In this document: in pieces, positions 47,551 through 56,606 of the stretch
How the letters are laid out: the number at the start of each line of letters is the position of its first letter
How positions within the stretch are numbered: the stretch's first letter is position 1
Origin: an uncultured Flavobacteriales bacterium
Lineage (GTDB): Bacteria; Bacteroidota; Bacteroidia; Flavobacteriales_D; Parvicellaceae
NCBI GenBank assembly: GCA_913030835.1
Contig: CAJWDP010000003.1
Location: 47,212 to 111,211 of the forward strand
Direction of reading: 5' to 3'
DNA: 64,000 bases
The notes under the pieces: generated by a model
The model's database searches: none
What the model saw: the letters and a program-made list of their open reading frames with translations, nothing else
Told to the model about the DNA's origin: nothing
Position numbers and translations under genes: made by a program

Positions 47551-48036
47551 TTATGCCACCAAAACAGAAATGTCTTTCAATTTAAGTCTGACTTTCTGCC
47601 TCGCTCTAAACAAATACACTTTAACTTGTGATTCATTCAGATGGAGTATTTCACCTATTTCCTTATAACTGTACCCTTCTAAATCCCTCAACAGGATTAT
47701 TTGATACTGCAATTCCGGAAGACCATTCAAAGCCTTCTCTATCAAATCCTTGAGTTCATAGCTTACAGATGAAACCATCGGTTCCCTGCAATTTTCATCT
47801 TCAATTAAACCAGCTCTGTGTTTTTTTGTATGATTGATCAATAGATTATGTGCCGTTGTAAATAACCACGACTTTGACTTTTCCAAAGGAACTTTTTTTC
47901 TGTTTTTCCACAGTTTCTCATAAGATTCCTGAACAATATCGTTCGCGTCTTCTTTACTACCCAAGCATTTGAGCACATACCTAAACAGTCGTCCTGAGTA
48001 TTCTTTTACGGCAATATTGTAGTCTTTCCTGTTCAT
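47551..48036 (-). CDS. ECF-type RNA polymerase sigma factor (sigma-70 family)
   Basis: 161 residues. Region 2 is RLFRYVLKCLGSKEDANDIVQESYEKLW (core and -10 contact), then KSWLFTTAHNLLINHTKKH; region 4 is LPELQYQIILLRDLEGYSYKEIGEILHLNESQVKVYLFRARQK (-35 helix-turn-helix). No C-terminal extension. It is first in the operon with the anti-sigma-PorP fusion and a PorP gene, which suggests that the fusion controls its activity. In Porphyromonas an ECF factor (SigP) is involved in T9SS gene control; whether this is the same group is not known. The ~266 bases upstream show no clear promoter to my reading. Confidence 0.95.
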   Translation of the reverse strand: MNRKDYNIAVKEYSGRLFRYVLKCLGSKEDANDIVQESYEKLWKNRKKVPLEKSKSWLFTTAHNLLINHTKKHRAGLIEDENCREPMVSSVSYELKDLIEKALNGLPELQYQIILLRDLEGYSYKEIGEILHLNESQVKVYLFRARQKVRLKLKDISVLVA

Positions 48037-48302
48037 TCAAAAACACAAAAGGTCTTATAATAGGTGAAACAATCGGTGCACTCCAAAAGTTACATCCAAT
48101 CGTATTATAGTTAAAACTAAGCAATTTTATCTACAAATCAATAACTTATAATTTCGGATAAGGATACATTTTTTGTTGTAACAAGCAATATGCAGCTGTT
48201 TCAATAAATTTTGATGTCTTTCGGTTTCGAATTCTACTAAATCGGTTATTTTAGTTGATTATTATGTATTTCATCATTGTATAACAAATAGACTAAACCA
48301 GT

Positions 48303-50063
48303 ATGGACAGCGTAAAAAGATTATTCGATATTCCACATTATCAGCTAGAAAAATTCCCACAAGAGGTTGCTTTAGCCGGTAAAATCAACAATCAGTGGAA
48401 GACCTATTCGACGAAAGAATATATAGAGGCCGCCAACGCGATCAGCCGAGGCCTCTTAAAATTAGGCATCCAACCGGGTGACAAGATTGCTGTCATATCG
48501 CACAACAACCGACCCGAATGGAATATCATGGACATAGGTGTACTTCAGATCGGAGCAGTCAATGTTCCTGTTTATCCGACCATCTCGGAATCGGATTACA
48601 AATTTATTTTCAACGATTCTGAAGTAAAGCTGTGCTTTGTATCCAACGACGAATTATTTGAAAAAGTGAATCATATTATTGGTGAAGTTCCATCTCTAAC
48701 GTCTATTTATTCGTTTTTGCCGGTTGAAGGATGCAAAAGCTGGAATGAGGTTCTTGAGCTGGGCAAGGATGAATCCGGACAAAGTGAAGTAGAAGCTCTA
48801 AAGGATAAAGTTGACCCAATGGATCTAGCTACCCTGATATACACCTCTGGAACAACTGGACTGCCCAAAGGAGTAATGCTAAGTCACAATAACATTGTTT
48901 CCAATTGTAAGGCATCTATCGAACGATTACCAACGGATCACACGGCAATCGGATTGAGCTTTTTACCCGTTTGTCATGTCTTTGAGCGAATGATTCTCTA
49001 TTTGTATCAAATCACCGGAGTGTCCATTTACTTCGCAGAATCGTTGGAGACCATTAAAGACAACATAGTCGAAGTTCGACCGCACGTATTTACTGCAGTT
49101 CCGAGATTGTTGGAGAAAGTTTACGATGGTATTGTTGCCGGCGGAATGTCTGCAGGTGGACTCAAGGCTAAAATATTCAAATGGGCACTGGAGCTCACAC
49201 AATCCTACGAATATGGTAAGCACCCTAGTTTCCAAAGAAAATTGGCCGACAAGCTAGTTTATTCAAAGGTGCGAGATAAGCTGGGCGGACGAATAGAAGC
49301 GGTTGCTTCCGGTTCCGCTGCACTTCAACCGAGATTGGCGCAATTCTTTCATGCAATTGGTATTCCAATCTATGAAGGTTACGGACTTACCGAAACTTCC
49401 CCTGTTGTCAGTGTGAATTCAAACCTGAATGATGGTGTTCGTTTTGGATCTGTAGGATATGTCATCAACGATGTAGAAGTTAAAATTGCAGAAGACGGTG
49501 AAATCTGTGTCAAAGGACCCAATGTTATGATGGGCTATTACAATCGTCCGGACATTACTTCAGAAGTCATTGATTCCGAAGGATGGTTCCATACAGGAGA
49601 TATTGGGAAGTTAGAAGATGGTTTTTTGAGGATAACAGATAGGAAAAAAGAGATCTTCAAAACATCAGGAGGTAAGTACATTGCACCTCAAGTGATGGAA
49701 AACAAGTTCAAAGAATCTCGTTTTATCGAACAGCTAATCGTGATTGGTGAAAACGAAAAACATCCAGCCGCTCTTATTGTACCAGCATTTGAATTTAGTA
49801 TGCAATGGTGCAAGGATAACGGCATTGATGTTTCCTCAAATGATCAGCTCATAGAAAACGAAAAATTTATTGGACAAATCCGAACAGAGGTGAACAAATA
49901 CAACCAGGAATTTGGTGGATGGGAACAAGTGAAAAAGTTCGAATTGCTTCCTGAGGAGTGGAGCGTAGAAACCGGCGAGCTCACCCCGACACTCAAATTG
50001 AAACGTAAGATCATCATGTCTAAATGTGAATCTTTAGTTAATAAGATTTACGAAAAAAACTGA
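48303..50063 (+). CDS. Long-chain fatty acid--CoA ligase (AMP-binding)
   Basis: 586 residues of the acyl-CoA synthetase fold: AMP-binding LIYTSGTTGLPKGVMLSH, YEGYGLTETSPVVSVN (substrate/adenine), GWFHTGDIG (Asp) and RKKEIFKTSGGKYIAPQ with the hinge Lys region. It activates fatty acids to acyl-CoA through an acyl-adenylate. The long form without signal peptide matches FadD15-like cytoplasmic ligases. It is followed after 35 bases by the ABC-F gene and stands upstream of it on the same strand. Confidence 0.93.
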   Translation: MDSVKRLFDIPHYQLEKFPQEVALAGKINNQWKTYSTKEYIEAANAISRGLLKLGIQPGDKIAVISHNNRPEWNIMDIGVLQIGAVNVPVYPTISESDYKFIFNDSEVKLCFVSNDELFEKVNHIIGEVPSLTSIYSFLPVEGCKSWNEVLELGKDESGQSEVEALKDKVDPMDLATLIYTSGTTGLPKGVMLSHNNIVSNCKASIERLPTDHTAIGLSFLPVCHVFERMILYLYQITGVSIYFAESLETIKDNIVEVRPHVFTAVPRLLEKVYDGIVAGGMSAGGLKAKIFKWALELTQSYEYGKHPSFQRKLADKLVYSKVRDKLGGRIEAVASGSAALQPRLAQFFHAIGIPIYEGYGLTETSPVVSVNSNLNDGVRFGSVGYVINDVEVKIAEDGEICVKGPNVMMGYYNRPDITSEVIDSEGWFHTGDIGKLEDGFLRITDRKKEIFKTSGGKYIAPQVMENKFKESRFIEQLIVIGENEKHPAALIVPAFEFSMQWCKDNGIDVSSNDQLIENEKFIGQIRTEVNKYNQEFGGWEQVKKFELLPEEWSVETGELTPTLKLKRKIIMSKCESLVNKIYEKN

Positions 50064-50098
50064 TTACAAGACAGTTATAAGATTCTGTTTCTAACAAA

Positions 50099-51952
50099 AT
50101 GAATTACCTTTCCGTTGAAGGATTAACAAAATCGTACGGGGTAAAAACCCTATTCGAAAACGTTGGTTTTGGCATAGACCAGGGCCAAAAAGTCGCCTTC
50201 GTAGCTAAAAACGGAACGGGTAAATCCACCTTATTAAAATGCATTTGCGGATTGGAAAAACCAGATGCTGGCAGGGTTGTTTTTCGTAAAGGTATCTCCA
50301 TCCAGCTGCTCGAACAACAGCACATTTTTTCACCGGGAAAAACAGCACAAGAGCTGATTTTGGATTCAGATTCACCGGAAATTCTGGCCATTAAAAAGTA
50401 TCAGCAAGTAACCACTAGTGAGATTGCAGACGCCGGATTTCAAGCCGCTTTTGATGAGATGAATCGACTTAATGCCTGGGATAAAGAGGTCAAGATCAAT
50501 GAAGTGCTGAGTAAATTAAAACTCGACCGGCTTAACGTAACTTCCGAACATTTTTCAGGTGGACAAACGAAACGAGTAGCTCTAGCAAAAATACTGATAG
50601 ACAATCCGGACATGCTCCTGCTGGATGAACCAACCAACCATCTAGACTTAGATATGATCGAATGGCTTGAGGGTTACTTGAGTAAGACCCACACTACTCT
50701 GCTTATGGTGACCCACGATCGGTATTTTCTGGATAATATCTGTAACGAGATCATAGAACTCGACGGCGGATCTATCTATAAATACAAAGGAAACTACAGC
50801 TATTTTCTAGAAAAAAGGGAGGAGCGTTATCATATCCAGGAAACAAACGCAGCGAAAGCCAAGAATTTACTCAGAACTGAGCTGGAGTGGATGCGAAGAC
50901 AACCTAAAGCAAGAGGCACCAAAGCAAAAGCGAGGGTTACGGGATACCATGAATTGAAAGACAAAGCAAAAGGACCTGCTGAGCAATCCACCCTAAGTCT
51001 CAAAATCAACATTCAACGATTAGGCACAAAAATTCTGGAGTTTCATAAAGTTTCTAAATCCTATGGAGAGTTAAAACTTTTGGACAAATTCTCTTATGTA
51101 TTCAAGCGCAATGAAAAGGTGGGTATTGTAGGATTCAACGGCTCGGGTAAATCGACCTTCCTGAAAATGATCACGAATGAAGTTCAGCAGGATAGTGGAA
51201 AAATAGTTATTGGTGATACAGTCGTTTTTGGTCATTATCATCAGGAAGGAATTCGACTAAAGGAAGACAAACGAGTCATTGAGGTGATCAAGGATATTGC
51301 TGAAGTAATCCCCTTAGAAAAAGGAAAGAAAATAACGGCACTGCAATTACTGGAGCAGTTTCTGTTCACAAAAGAGCAACATTGGGCCTATGTCTCAACA
51401 CTAAGCGGAGGCGAAAAGCGTCGTTTGTATTTGTTAACCATCTTGATGAAAAACCCTAATTTCCTCATATTGGATGAACCTACAAATGATCTTGATTTGT
51501 TCACGTTGAATGCTTTGGAAAATTACCTTCAAAATTTCTCCGGATGTTTACTCATTGTTTCGCACGATCGATTTTTCATGGACAAAATGACCGATCATCT
51601 ATTTGTATTTGAAGGCGAAGGTAAAGTGAAGGACATCAATGGAAATTACACTGCCTATCGCCTTTCGAAGAAGAAAGAACGCGCTGCTCAGCGCAACATA
51701 CAAGAAAAACAAAACAAGAGTAAGCCCATAAAAACGAAAACAAAGCTTTCCTATAAGGAAAAGGTCGAATTCGAAAAGATTACCAACGAGTTGGAACAAC
51801 TGGAAGCAAAAAAAACCGAACTGACCGAAGAGATGAATTCAGGGCTATCTGACTCCAACCGAATAGTAGAGCTTTCTTTAGAGCTGGCGAACATTGCGAA
51901 GGACATCGATGACAAGGAAAACAGATGGTTTGAGCTTAGCGAGCTGACCTAA
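50099..51952 (+). CDS. ABC-F family ATPase (Uup-like)
   Basis: 617 residues with two ATPase domains and no membrane segment. First: Walker A KNGTGKSTLL, signature FSGGQTKRVALAK, Walker B LLLDEPTNHLDL. Second: Walker A FNGSGKSTFL, signature LSGGEKRRLYLL, Walker B LILDEPTNDLDL. The linker carries the ABC-F arginine-rich segment (LEWMRRQPKARGTKAKARV), and a charged coiled coil ends the protein (~545-617). ABC-F proteins act on the ribosome; Uup members influence stalling and recombination phenotypes. The start follows the ligase gene by 35 bases. Confidence 0.93.
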   Translation: MNYLSVEGLTKSYGVKTLFENVGFGIDQGQKVAFVAKNGTGKSTLLKCICGLEKPDAGRVVFRKGISIQLLEQQHIFSPGKTAQELILDSDSPEILAIKKYQQVTTSEIADAGFQAAFDEMNRLNAWDKEVKINEVLSKLKLDRLNVTSEHFSGGQTKRVALAKILIDNPDMLLLDEPTNHLDLDMIEWLEGYLSKTHTTLLMVTHDRYFLDNICNEIIELDGGSIYKYKGNYSYFLEKREERYHIQETNAAKAKNLLRTELEWMRRQPKARGTKAKARVTGYHELKDKAKGPAEQSTLSLKINIQRLGTKILEFHKVSKSYGELKLLDKFSYVFKRNEKVGIVGFNGSGKSTFLKMITNEVQQDSGKIVIGDTVVFGHYHQEGIRLKEDKRVIEVIKDIAEVIPLEKGKKITALQLLEQFLFTKEQHWAYVSTLSGGEKRRLYLLTILMKNPNFLILDEPTNDLDLFTLNALENYLQNFSGCLLIVSHDRFFMDKMTDHLFVFEGEGKVKDINGNYTAYRLSKKKERAAQRNIQEKQNKSKPIKTKTKLSYKEKVEFEKITNELEQLEAKKTELTEEMNSGLSDSNRIVELSLELANIAKDIDDKENRWFELSELT

Positions 51953-51986
51953 CCGTACCTTTTTTAGATCCGATCATTCTCAGAAT

Positions 51987-52757
51987 ATGAGAAATACGAT
52001 TTTCATCCTATTTGGCTTATTAGCAGTTCAATCCTGTTCAGGAGAAATTCAGGCATATAAAACCGAAGCAGAACCTGTCCTTAAACTAGACACACCAGTT
52101 GTATCCATTGACACTATAAATTCGGTCCAACCTGTTGTCTGGTCGTTTTCTGATCCATACGAAAAGCTATCCGATCGTGAGGTGCTCAAGCTATACAACG
52201 ATTCACTAAAGCCATTCGCACAGAGGCTTAGGACATCAACCATCTCATCGGATAGTGCTTTTTATGAGGCATTAAAGCAGTTGTGGCCTGCATGGTATGG
52301 AACAACCTGGGATTTTAATGGATACACGCATAAACCAAGAGAAGGGAACATCGCTTGTGGCTATTTTGTTTCTACCAGCCTGAGAGATGTCGGGTTAAAA
52401 CTGAATCGATATGATCTTGCGAAACTTTATTCACATGCAATATGCACCACCATTTGCGGAACACAAGTAAAAGAATTTTCGTTGCTTGAAGATGTGATCA
52501 GCCATATACAAAACAGACCTAAAGACATATACATTGTTGGACTAGACAGTCATGTTGGTTTTTTGATCAAAGAAAATAACGAGGTTTTCTTTGTTCACTC
52601 TAATTATCTTGGGGAAAGTGTGGTCACAAAAGAACTTGCGGAAAATTCAGAGGCGCTTGAGGGCTCAAACATGTATGTATTGGGAAGCATACTATCCAAC
52701 AACGACATCCTTAATCATTGGCAACAAGGAACCACGATTCAGATCCAAAAAGAATAA
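51987..52757 (+). CDS. Lipoprotein, possible papain-fold cysteine hydrolase
   Basis: 256 residues with a lipobox (AVQSC, Cys17). After ~85 residues of linker and helices, the C-terminal part contains NIACGYFVSTSL with Cys124 at a helix start, LDSHVGFLI with His189 on a strand, and FFVHSNYL (His204/Asn206). This Cys-then-His-then-polar order is that of NlpC/P60 and related papain-like enzymes, but I cannot name the family, so the activity is a guess. A cluster CTTICGTQ is also conserved-looking. It follows the ABC-F gene by 34 bases. Confidence 0.65.
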   Translation: MRNTIFILFGLLAVQSCSGEIQAYKTEAEPVLKLDTPVVSIDTINSVQPVVWSFSDPYEKLSDREVLKLYNDSLKPFAQRLRTSTISSDSAFYEALKQLWPAWYGTTWDFNGYTHKPREGNIACGYFVSTSLRDVGLKLNRYDLAKLYSHAICTTICGTQVKEFSLLEDVISHIQNRPKDIYIVGLDSHVGFLIKENNEVFFVHSNYLGESVVTKELAENSEALEGSNMYVLGSILSNNDILNHWQQGTTIQIQKE

Positions 52758-52826
52758 CGACGCTAGCTCTACCCTACTTCATTCTTCGTCGATTTAGTAA
52801 CTTAATGCCATCAATTTAAAAGGGAA

Positions 52827-53612
52827 ATGAAAACAGCACTCATCACCGGGGCATCCTCCGGAATTGGCAAAGAACTGGCAATCATTCATGCGAAAAACGG
52901 AGGAAATCTTGTCATCGTTGCAAGAAGAGAAAAGTCATTGCTCAATCTGAAATATTCACTGCAGGATGAATATGGAGTTGATGTTGAAGTCATCGTACAG
53001 GATCTACAGGTTGATAACGCAGCCCAATTGGTCTTTGATCAGATTGCTTCCAACAACATTACCATTGACTATTTGATCAACAACGCCGGTTTTGGAGACA
53101 ATCAGCTTTTTAAACAGTCTGATCCAAGCAGAAACCGCATGATGATGCAGCTCAACATGAACGCGCTAACAGAATTGACCCATTTGTTCGTTAGCTATTG
53201 GATCGAAAATAAAATCTGCGGTAAAATCATGAATGTGGCTAGTACAGCTGCCTTTCAAGCTGTGCCGTATTTCACCCTTTATGCTGCCACCAAGGCCTTC
53301 GTACTGTCATTCAGTGAAGGACTGTCGCTGGAGCTGAAAAACGATAACATAACCGTTACTGCATTGTGTCCAGGGCCAACAAAAACGGAATTTGCCGCCA
53401 ATTCAAATATGGATCAGGACTTGGCCGATCATAAGATGCTTCCTACCGCTGAAGATGTGGCCCGATTCGGATACAAAAAAATGATTCGTGGACAATCGGT
53501 TGCCGTACATGGAATTTTGAACAAGGCAGGAACGACTTCCGGAAAATTGTTTCCTCGCAAAATTTCCGCCTATGTCGCGGGACAAATCATGAAGAAGGCC
53601 GGAAAGCACTGA
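52827..53612 (+). CDS. Short-chain dehydrogenase/reductase (SDR)
   Basis: 261 residues with the classical SDR motifs: TGASSGIGKE (NAD(P) binding), NNAGFG, and the catalytic Ser-Tyr-Lys with YAATK. The V-A-R-R-E after the second strand favours NADP. It resembles YqjQ/DltE-like SDRs with the PGPTKTEF segment after the active site; the substrate is unknown. An AAAGGG sequence precedes the ATG by five bases. A 19-base perfect dyad overlaps its stop codon. Confidence 0.93.
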   Translation: MKTALITGASSGIGKELAIIHAKNGGNLVIVARREKSLLNLKYSLQDEYGVDVEVIVQDLQVDNAAQLVFDQIASNNITIDYLINNAGFGDNQLFKQSDPSRNRMMMQLNMNALTELTHLFVSYWIENKICGKIMNVASTAAFQAVPYFTLYAATKAFVLSFSEGLSLELKNDNITVTALCPGPTKTEFAANSNMDQDLADHKMLPTAEDVARFGYKKMIRGQSVAVHGILNKAGTTSGKLFPRKISAYVAGQIMKKAGKH

Positions 53613-53628
53613 TCTAATCATTAGATCA
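53610..53628. terminator. Perfect inverted repeat overlapping the SDR stop
   Basis: TGATCTAAT C ATTAGATCA has 9-base arms and one central base, followed by AAAATTT. It can fold only with a small loop at the centre, so terminator activity is possible but not certain. Confidence 0.4.
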
Positions 53629-53679
53629 AAATTTCGCAGCAATGTCCAAGCGGAATGCAGCACCACTTAAATAGAAGGT

Positions 53680-54870
53680 TCAATCCTCTTTAAAGTCCGG
53701 ATAAAGAAGGTATTTTTCTCTAATCTTCATGAATGCTTTCACATCATCGGCCCATGATCTTGAGATCTGTTCAGCTGACCTTCCTTCCTCAATCATTTTA
53801 CGGATGGACCGATCGCCTGTTAGCAATCTAAAAAAACCATCCTTTCTAAAAAATCGCTCTTTATCGGAAGAATTGTTGTAAAATGCGATTAACCAATGCA
53901 AGTAGATCGAACGAACCTCAGGCATTTGATTTGCACCAAAGTCGGATAAATCATAACCTACACATTCCAAACCTTCGTGCTTAGGTTTTTTTGCTCCCGG
54001 TCTTGGAATCGGGGTAAAACGGTAGTCTCCTGTCCCATTAAACGGTGAGCCGACAAGCTGGAATTGCTTCTCCGTCCCTCTTCCAATACTAACTTGTGTT
54101 CCTTCAAACAAACAAAGGCTCGGATACAAATAAATACTGGCCATATTGGGTAAATTCGGGCTGGGTTTGACCGGCAATTCATACATGGAATTGTGATCGT
54201 ATCCTTCGCATGGAATGACCTGGAGATTACAATTCACTCCATCACTCAACCAACCCTCACCATTGATCATTTGCGCATATTCCCCTATTGTCATTCCATG
54301 CACGATCGGAACCGGATGCATGCCTACAAAGCTCTCATTTCCCTCTTTTAGAAGCGGACCATCAACATAATGTCCATTTGGATTCGGCCTGTCAAAGACC
54401 ACAAATTCCTTATTCTGCTCCGCGCATGATTCCATGATGTAATGCATCGTTGAGATGTAGGTGTAAAACCGGGCACCAACATCCTGAATATCAAATACGA
54501 CAACGTCCACATCATACAGATCCTCCTTGCTTGGTTTTTTTTTCCTGCCGTGAAGCGACTTGATCGGCAAGCCGGTCTTCGCATCCAGGCCATCGTTAAT
54601 TTTTTCGCCGGCGTCTGCTTTTCCGCGAAAACCATGCTCAGGAGCGAATACTTTCCTTACATCCACACCCAGATCCAACAATCGATCGACCGTATGCACT
54701 GAAGCTACCATTGAAGTTTGATTACCCAGAACGGCAACTCGTTTTCCCGACAGAATGGGCATGTATTCCGAATTCCTTGCAGCACCAACTACAATGGTAT
54801 CATTGAAGGATACTTGCGCACTTCCGACACAGCAGAAAAGGACGCACAGAATCGTCAATTTCTTTTTCAT
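53680..54870 (-). CDS. DUF1343 / NamZ-like exo-beta-N-acetylmuramidase
   Basis: 396 residues from ATG 54870, chosen because the signal peptide (MKKKLTILCVLFCCVGSAQ) begins there; the frame extends to 54999 through hydrophilic sequence that overlaps the divergent permease gene. The DUF1343 core shows GNQTSMV, FAPEHGFRGKADAG, VFDIQDVGARFYTYISTMHYIME and FDRPNPNGHYVDGPLL, with VSIGRGTEKQF near the end. Members such as NamZ release MurNAc from peptidoglycan ends, so a role in wall recycling is likely. It is divergent from the permease by 40 bases. Confidence 0.9.
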   Translation of the reverse strand: MKKKLTILCVLFCCVGSAQVSFNDTIVVGAARNSEYMPILSGKRVAVLGNQTSMVASVHTVDRLLDLGVDVRKVFAPEHGFRGKADAGEKINDGLDAKTGLPIKSLHGRKKKPSKEDLYDVDVVVFDIQDVGARFYTYISTMHYIMESCAEQNKEFVVFDRPNPNGHYVDGPLLKEGNESFVGMHPVPIVHGMTIGEYAQMINGEGWLSDGVNCNLQVIPCEGYDHNSMYELPVKPSPNLPNMASIYLYPSLCLFEGTQVSIGRGTEKQFQLVGSPFNGTGDYRFTPIPRPGAKKPKHEGLECVGYDLSDFGANQMPEVRSIYLHWLIAFYNNSSDKERFFRKDGFFRLLTGDRSIRKMIEEGRSAEQISRSWADDVKAFMKIREKYLLYPDFKED

Positions 54871-54910
54871 GGCCACTATGTTTATGTACTTTAGCATCAA
54901 ATAGGATGAA

Positions 54911-56572
54911 TTGAACACCTCATATTTTATAGCGAAAAGAATAGCCAAAGGTGGTAAAAAATCGAATCGCTTTTCGAAGCCCATCGTAATTTTTGCCACA
55001 GCGGGAATAGCTCTCGGTATGATTGTAATGATACTCAGCGTGAGTATTGTTACCGGTTTTCAGTCCGAGATCAGAAAAAAGGTTGTGGGTTTCGGCTCTC
55101 ATGTTCAAATTACCAATGGTGCTTACAATCTTTCTTATGAATCTTCCCCAATGTATCGAGATCAGCCTTTTCTGAGTGAGCTCGGTAAGCTGGAACAAGT
55201 AAGACATATCCAAAGTTATGCCATAAAACCGGGAATAATACGGTCGAATAAAAAAAATCAGGAATCGAACGGCAAGTCATCAAATGTCCGCGACATTCAA
55301 GGAATAATCGTAAAAGGAGTAGACAGCAATTACGATTGGAGTTTTATTGAGAGCAGACTGGAAAAAGGAAGCATCATACCTTGCTATTCAAATCATGTGA
55401 GGAATGACAGCATCATCATATCCCGTTACATTGCCAACAAATTGGGTTTGAAACTATTCGATCCCGCTTCCACTTTTTTCATTAAAGAGAGTGGTCCAAA
55501 AGAACGAAAATTCACTATTTCCGGCATTTACAACACGGGATTGGAAGACTTTGACAAGCAATTTCTCTTTGCCGATATTGGTCAGATCCAAGAGCTCAAT
55601 TTGTGGGGAATTGAATCTTCGTTGAAAATGAGTCCGAAATGTACAAATGGCGGAATGTTCATCGAAGCGAAGGGATTCTCAGAACATAAGCATCTGCTGT
55701 ACAGCTGGAACAACCAAGCCTTTACGGATCAATCCGGCATTGTAATATACCCAACACGCGACACGGTTATTCAAGTAGTAATTGGAGGATTTACCAAAGA
55801 GGAATACGGAACAGCTCCATCCCAAATTGTTGAACCAGACACCTCCTATTTATCCATTCGAATCGATTCAGATGCGGAGGACTGTTTGTGCTCAGGGGAA
55901 GAAAACGAATTGGAGTACCAAGGTGTAAATGATTCTACATTGATCTATCATTTCAAAAATGGAACTATAACAACGGTATTTAGTTCTACACCTGGCACTC
56001 GAGCACAATACGTAGGTGGCTTTGAAGTATTGCTCCATGACTTTCAACACGTGCAGGAAGCGTCAAAGCTAATTCAAGGTGAAATGCTCGGAATGTTTAC
56101 TGTTTCAACGATAGATGAACTCCACAGCAGCATATTCGGGTGGCTGGAAATGCTGGATGCAAATGTGTACGTAATAATAGTTCTGATGCTGATCGTAGCA
56201 ATCATTAATATGACCACTGCATTACTCATTTTGATTCTCGAAAGATCAAACATGATCGGCGTATTGAAAGCTATGGGGGCGGTGAATTGGGGAGTGCAAA
56301 AAATTTTTCTAATCAACGGATCCATACTGACCATAAAAGGATTGCTTATAGGCAACGGGATTGCATTACTTGTTATCCTATTGCAAAACCAGTTTGGTTT
56401 TATCAAACTGGATCAATCGACCTATTTTCTTGAAGAAGTTCCTATGTATTTTACGCCAGGTGGGGTGGTGCTGTTAAATGCTTTCACACTGATTGTTTGT
56501 ACATTGGTATTATTGATCCCTACATTGTTTGTTACAAGAATAACCCCAATTAAAGCCATTAGGTTTGATTAG
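54911..56572 (+). CDS. LolC/E-like FtsX-family ABC transporter permease
   Basis: 553 residues starting with TTG (no ATG in frame nearby; MNTSYFIAKRIAKGG is the family start). One N-terminal membrane helix (~28-52) is followed by a large periplasmic domain, then three C-terminal helices (~418-445, ~470-492, ~515-540) with the FtsX motif around NWGVQKIFLINGS. LolC/E permeases extract lipoproteins for outer membrane delivery. The periplasmic part is longer than the usual ~230 residues and contains a CLC pair (DAEDCLCSGEE). No ATPase or second permease gene is adjacent. Confidence 0.87.
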   Translation: MNTSYFIAKRIAKGGKKSNRFSKPIVIFATAGIALGMIVMILSVSIVTGFQSEIRKKVVGFGSHVQITNGAYNLSYESSPMYRDQPFLSELGKLEQVRHIQSYAIKPGIIRSNKKNQESNGKSSNVRDIQGIIVKGVDSNYDWSFIESRLEKGSIIPCYSNHVRNDSIIISRYIANKLGLKLFDPASTFFIKESGPKERKFTISGIYNTGLEDFDKQFLFADIGQIQELNLWGIESSLKMSPKCTNGGMFIEAKGFSEHKHLLYSWNNQAFTDQSGIVIYPTRDTVIQVVIGGFTKEEYGTAPSQIVEPDTSYLSIRIDSDAEDCLCSGEENELEYQGVNDSTLIYHFKNGTITTVFSSTPGTRAQYVGGFEVLLHDFQHVQEASKLIQGEMLGMFTVSTIDELHSSIFGWLEMLDANVYVIIVLMLIVAIINMTTALLILILERSNMIGVLKAMGAVNWGVQKIFLINGSILTIKGLLIGNGIALLVILLQNQFGFIKLDQSTYFLEEVPMYFTPGGVVLLNAFTLIVCTLVLLIPTLFVTRITPIKAIRFD

Positions 56573-56578
56573 AAAATC

Positions 56579-56586
56579 TAACTTTG
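56579..56586 (+). promoter_or_regulatory. Cystathionine beta-synthase -7 promoter box
   Basis: TAACTTTG is an exact TAnnTTTG match seven bases after the permease stop and 20 bases before the ATG at 56607. No TTG is seen at the right distance for -33. Confidence 0.4.
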
Positions 56587-56606
56587 CCGTGATTTAGATT
56601 GAAGAC

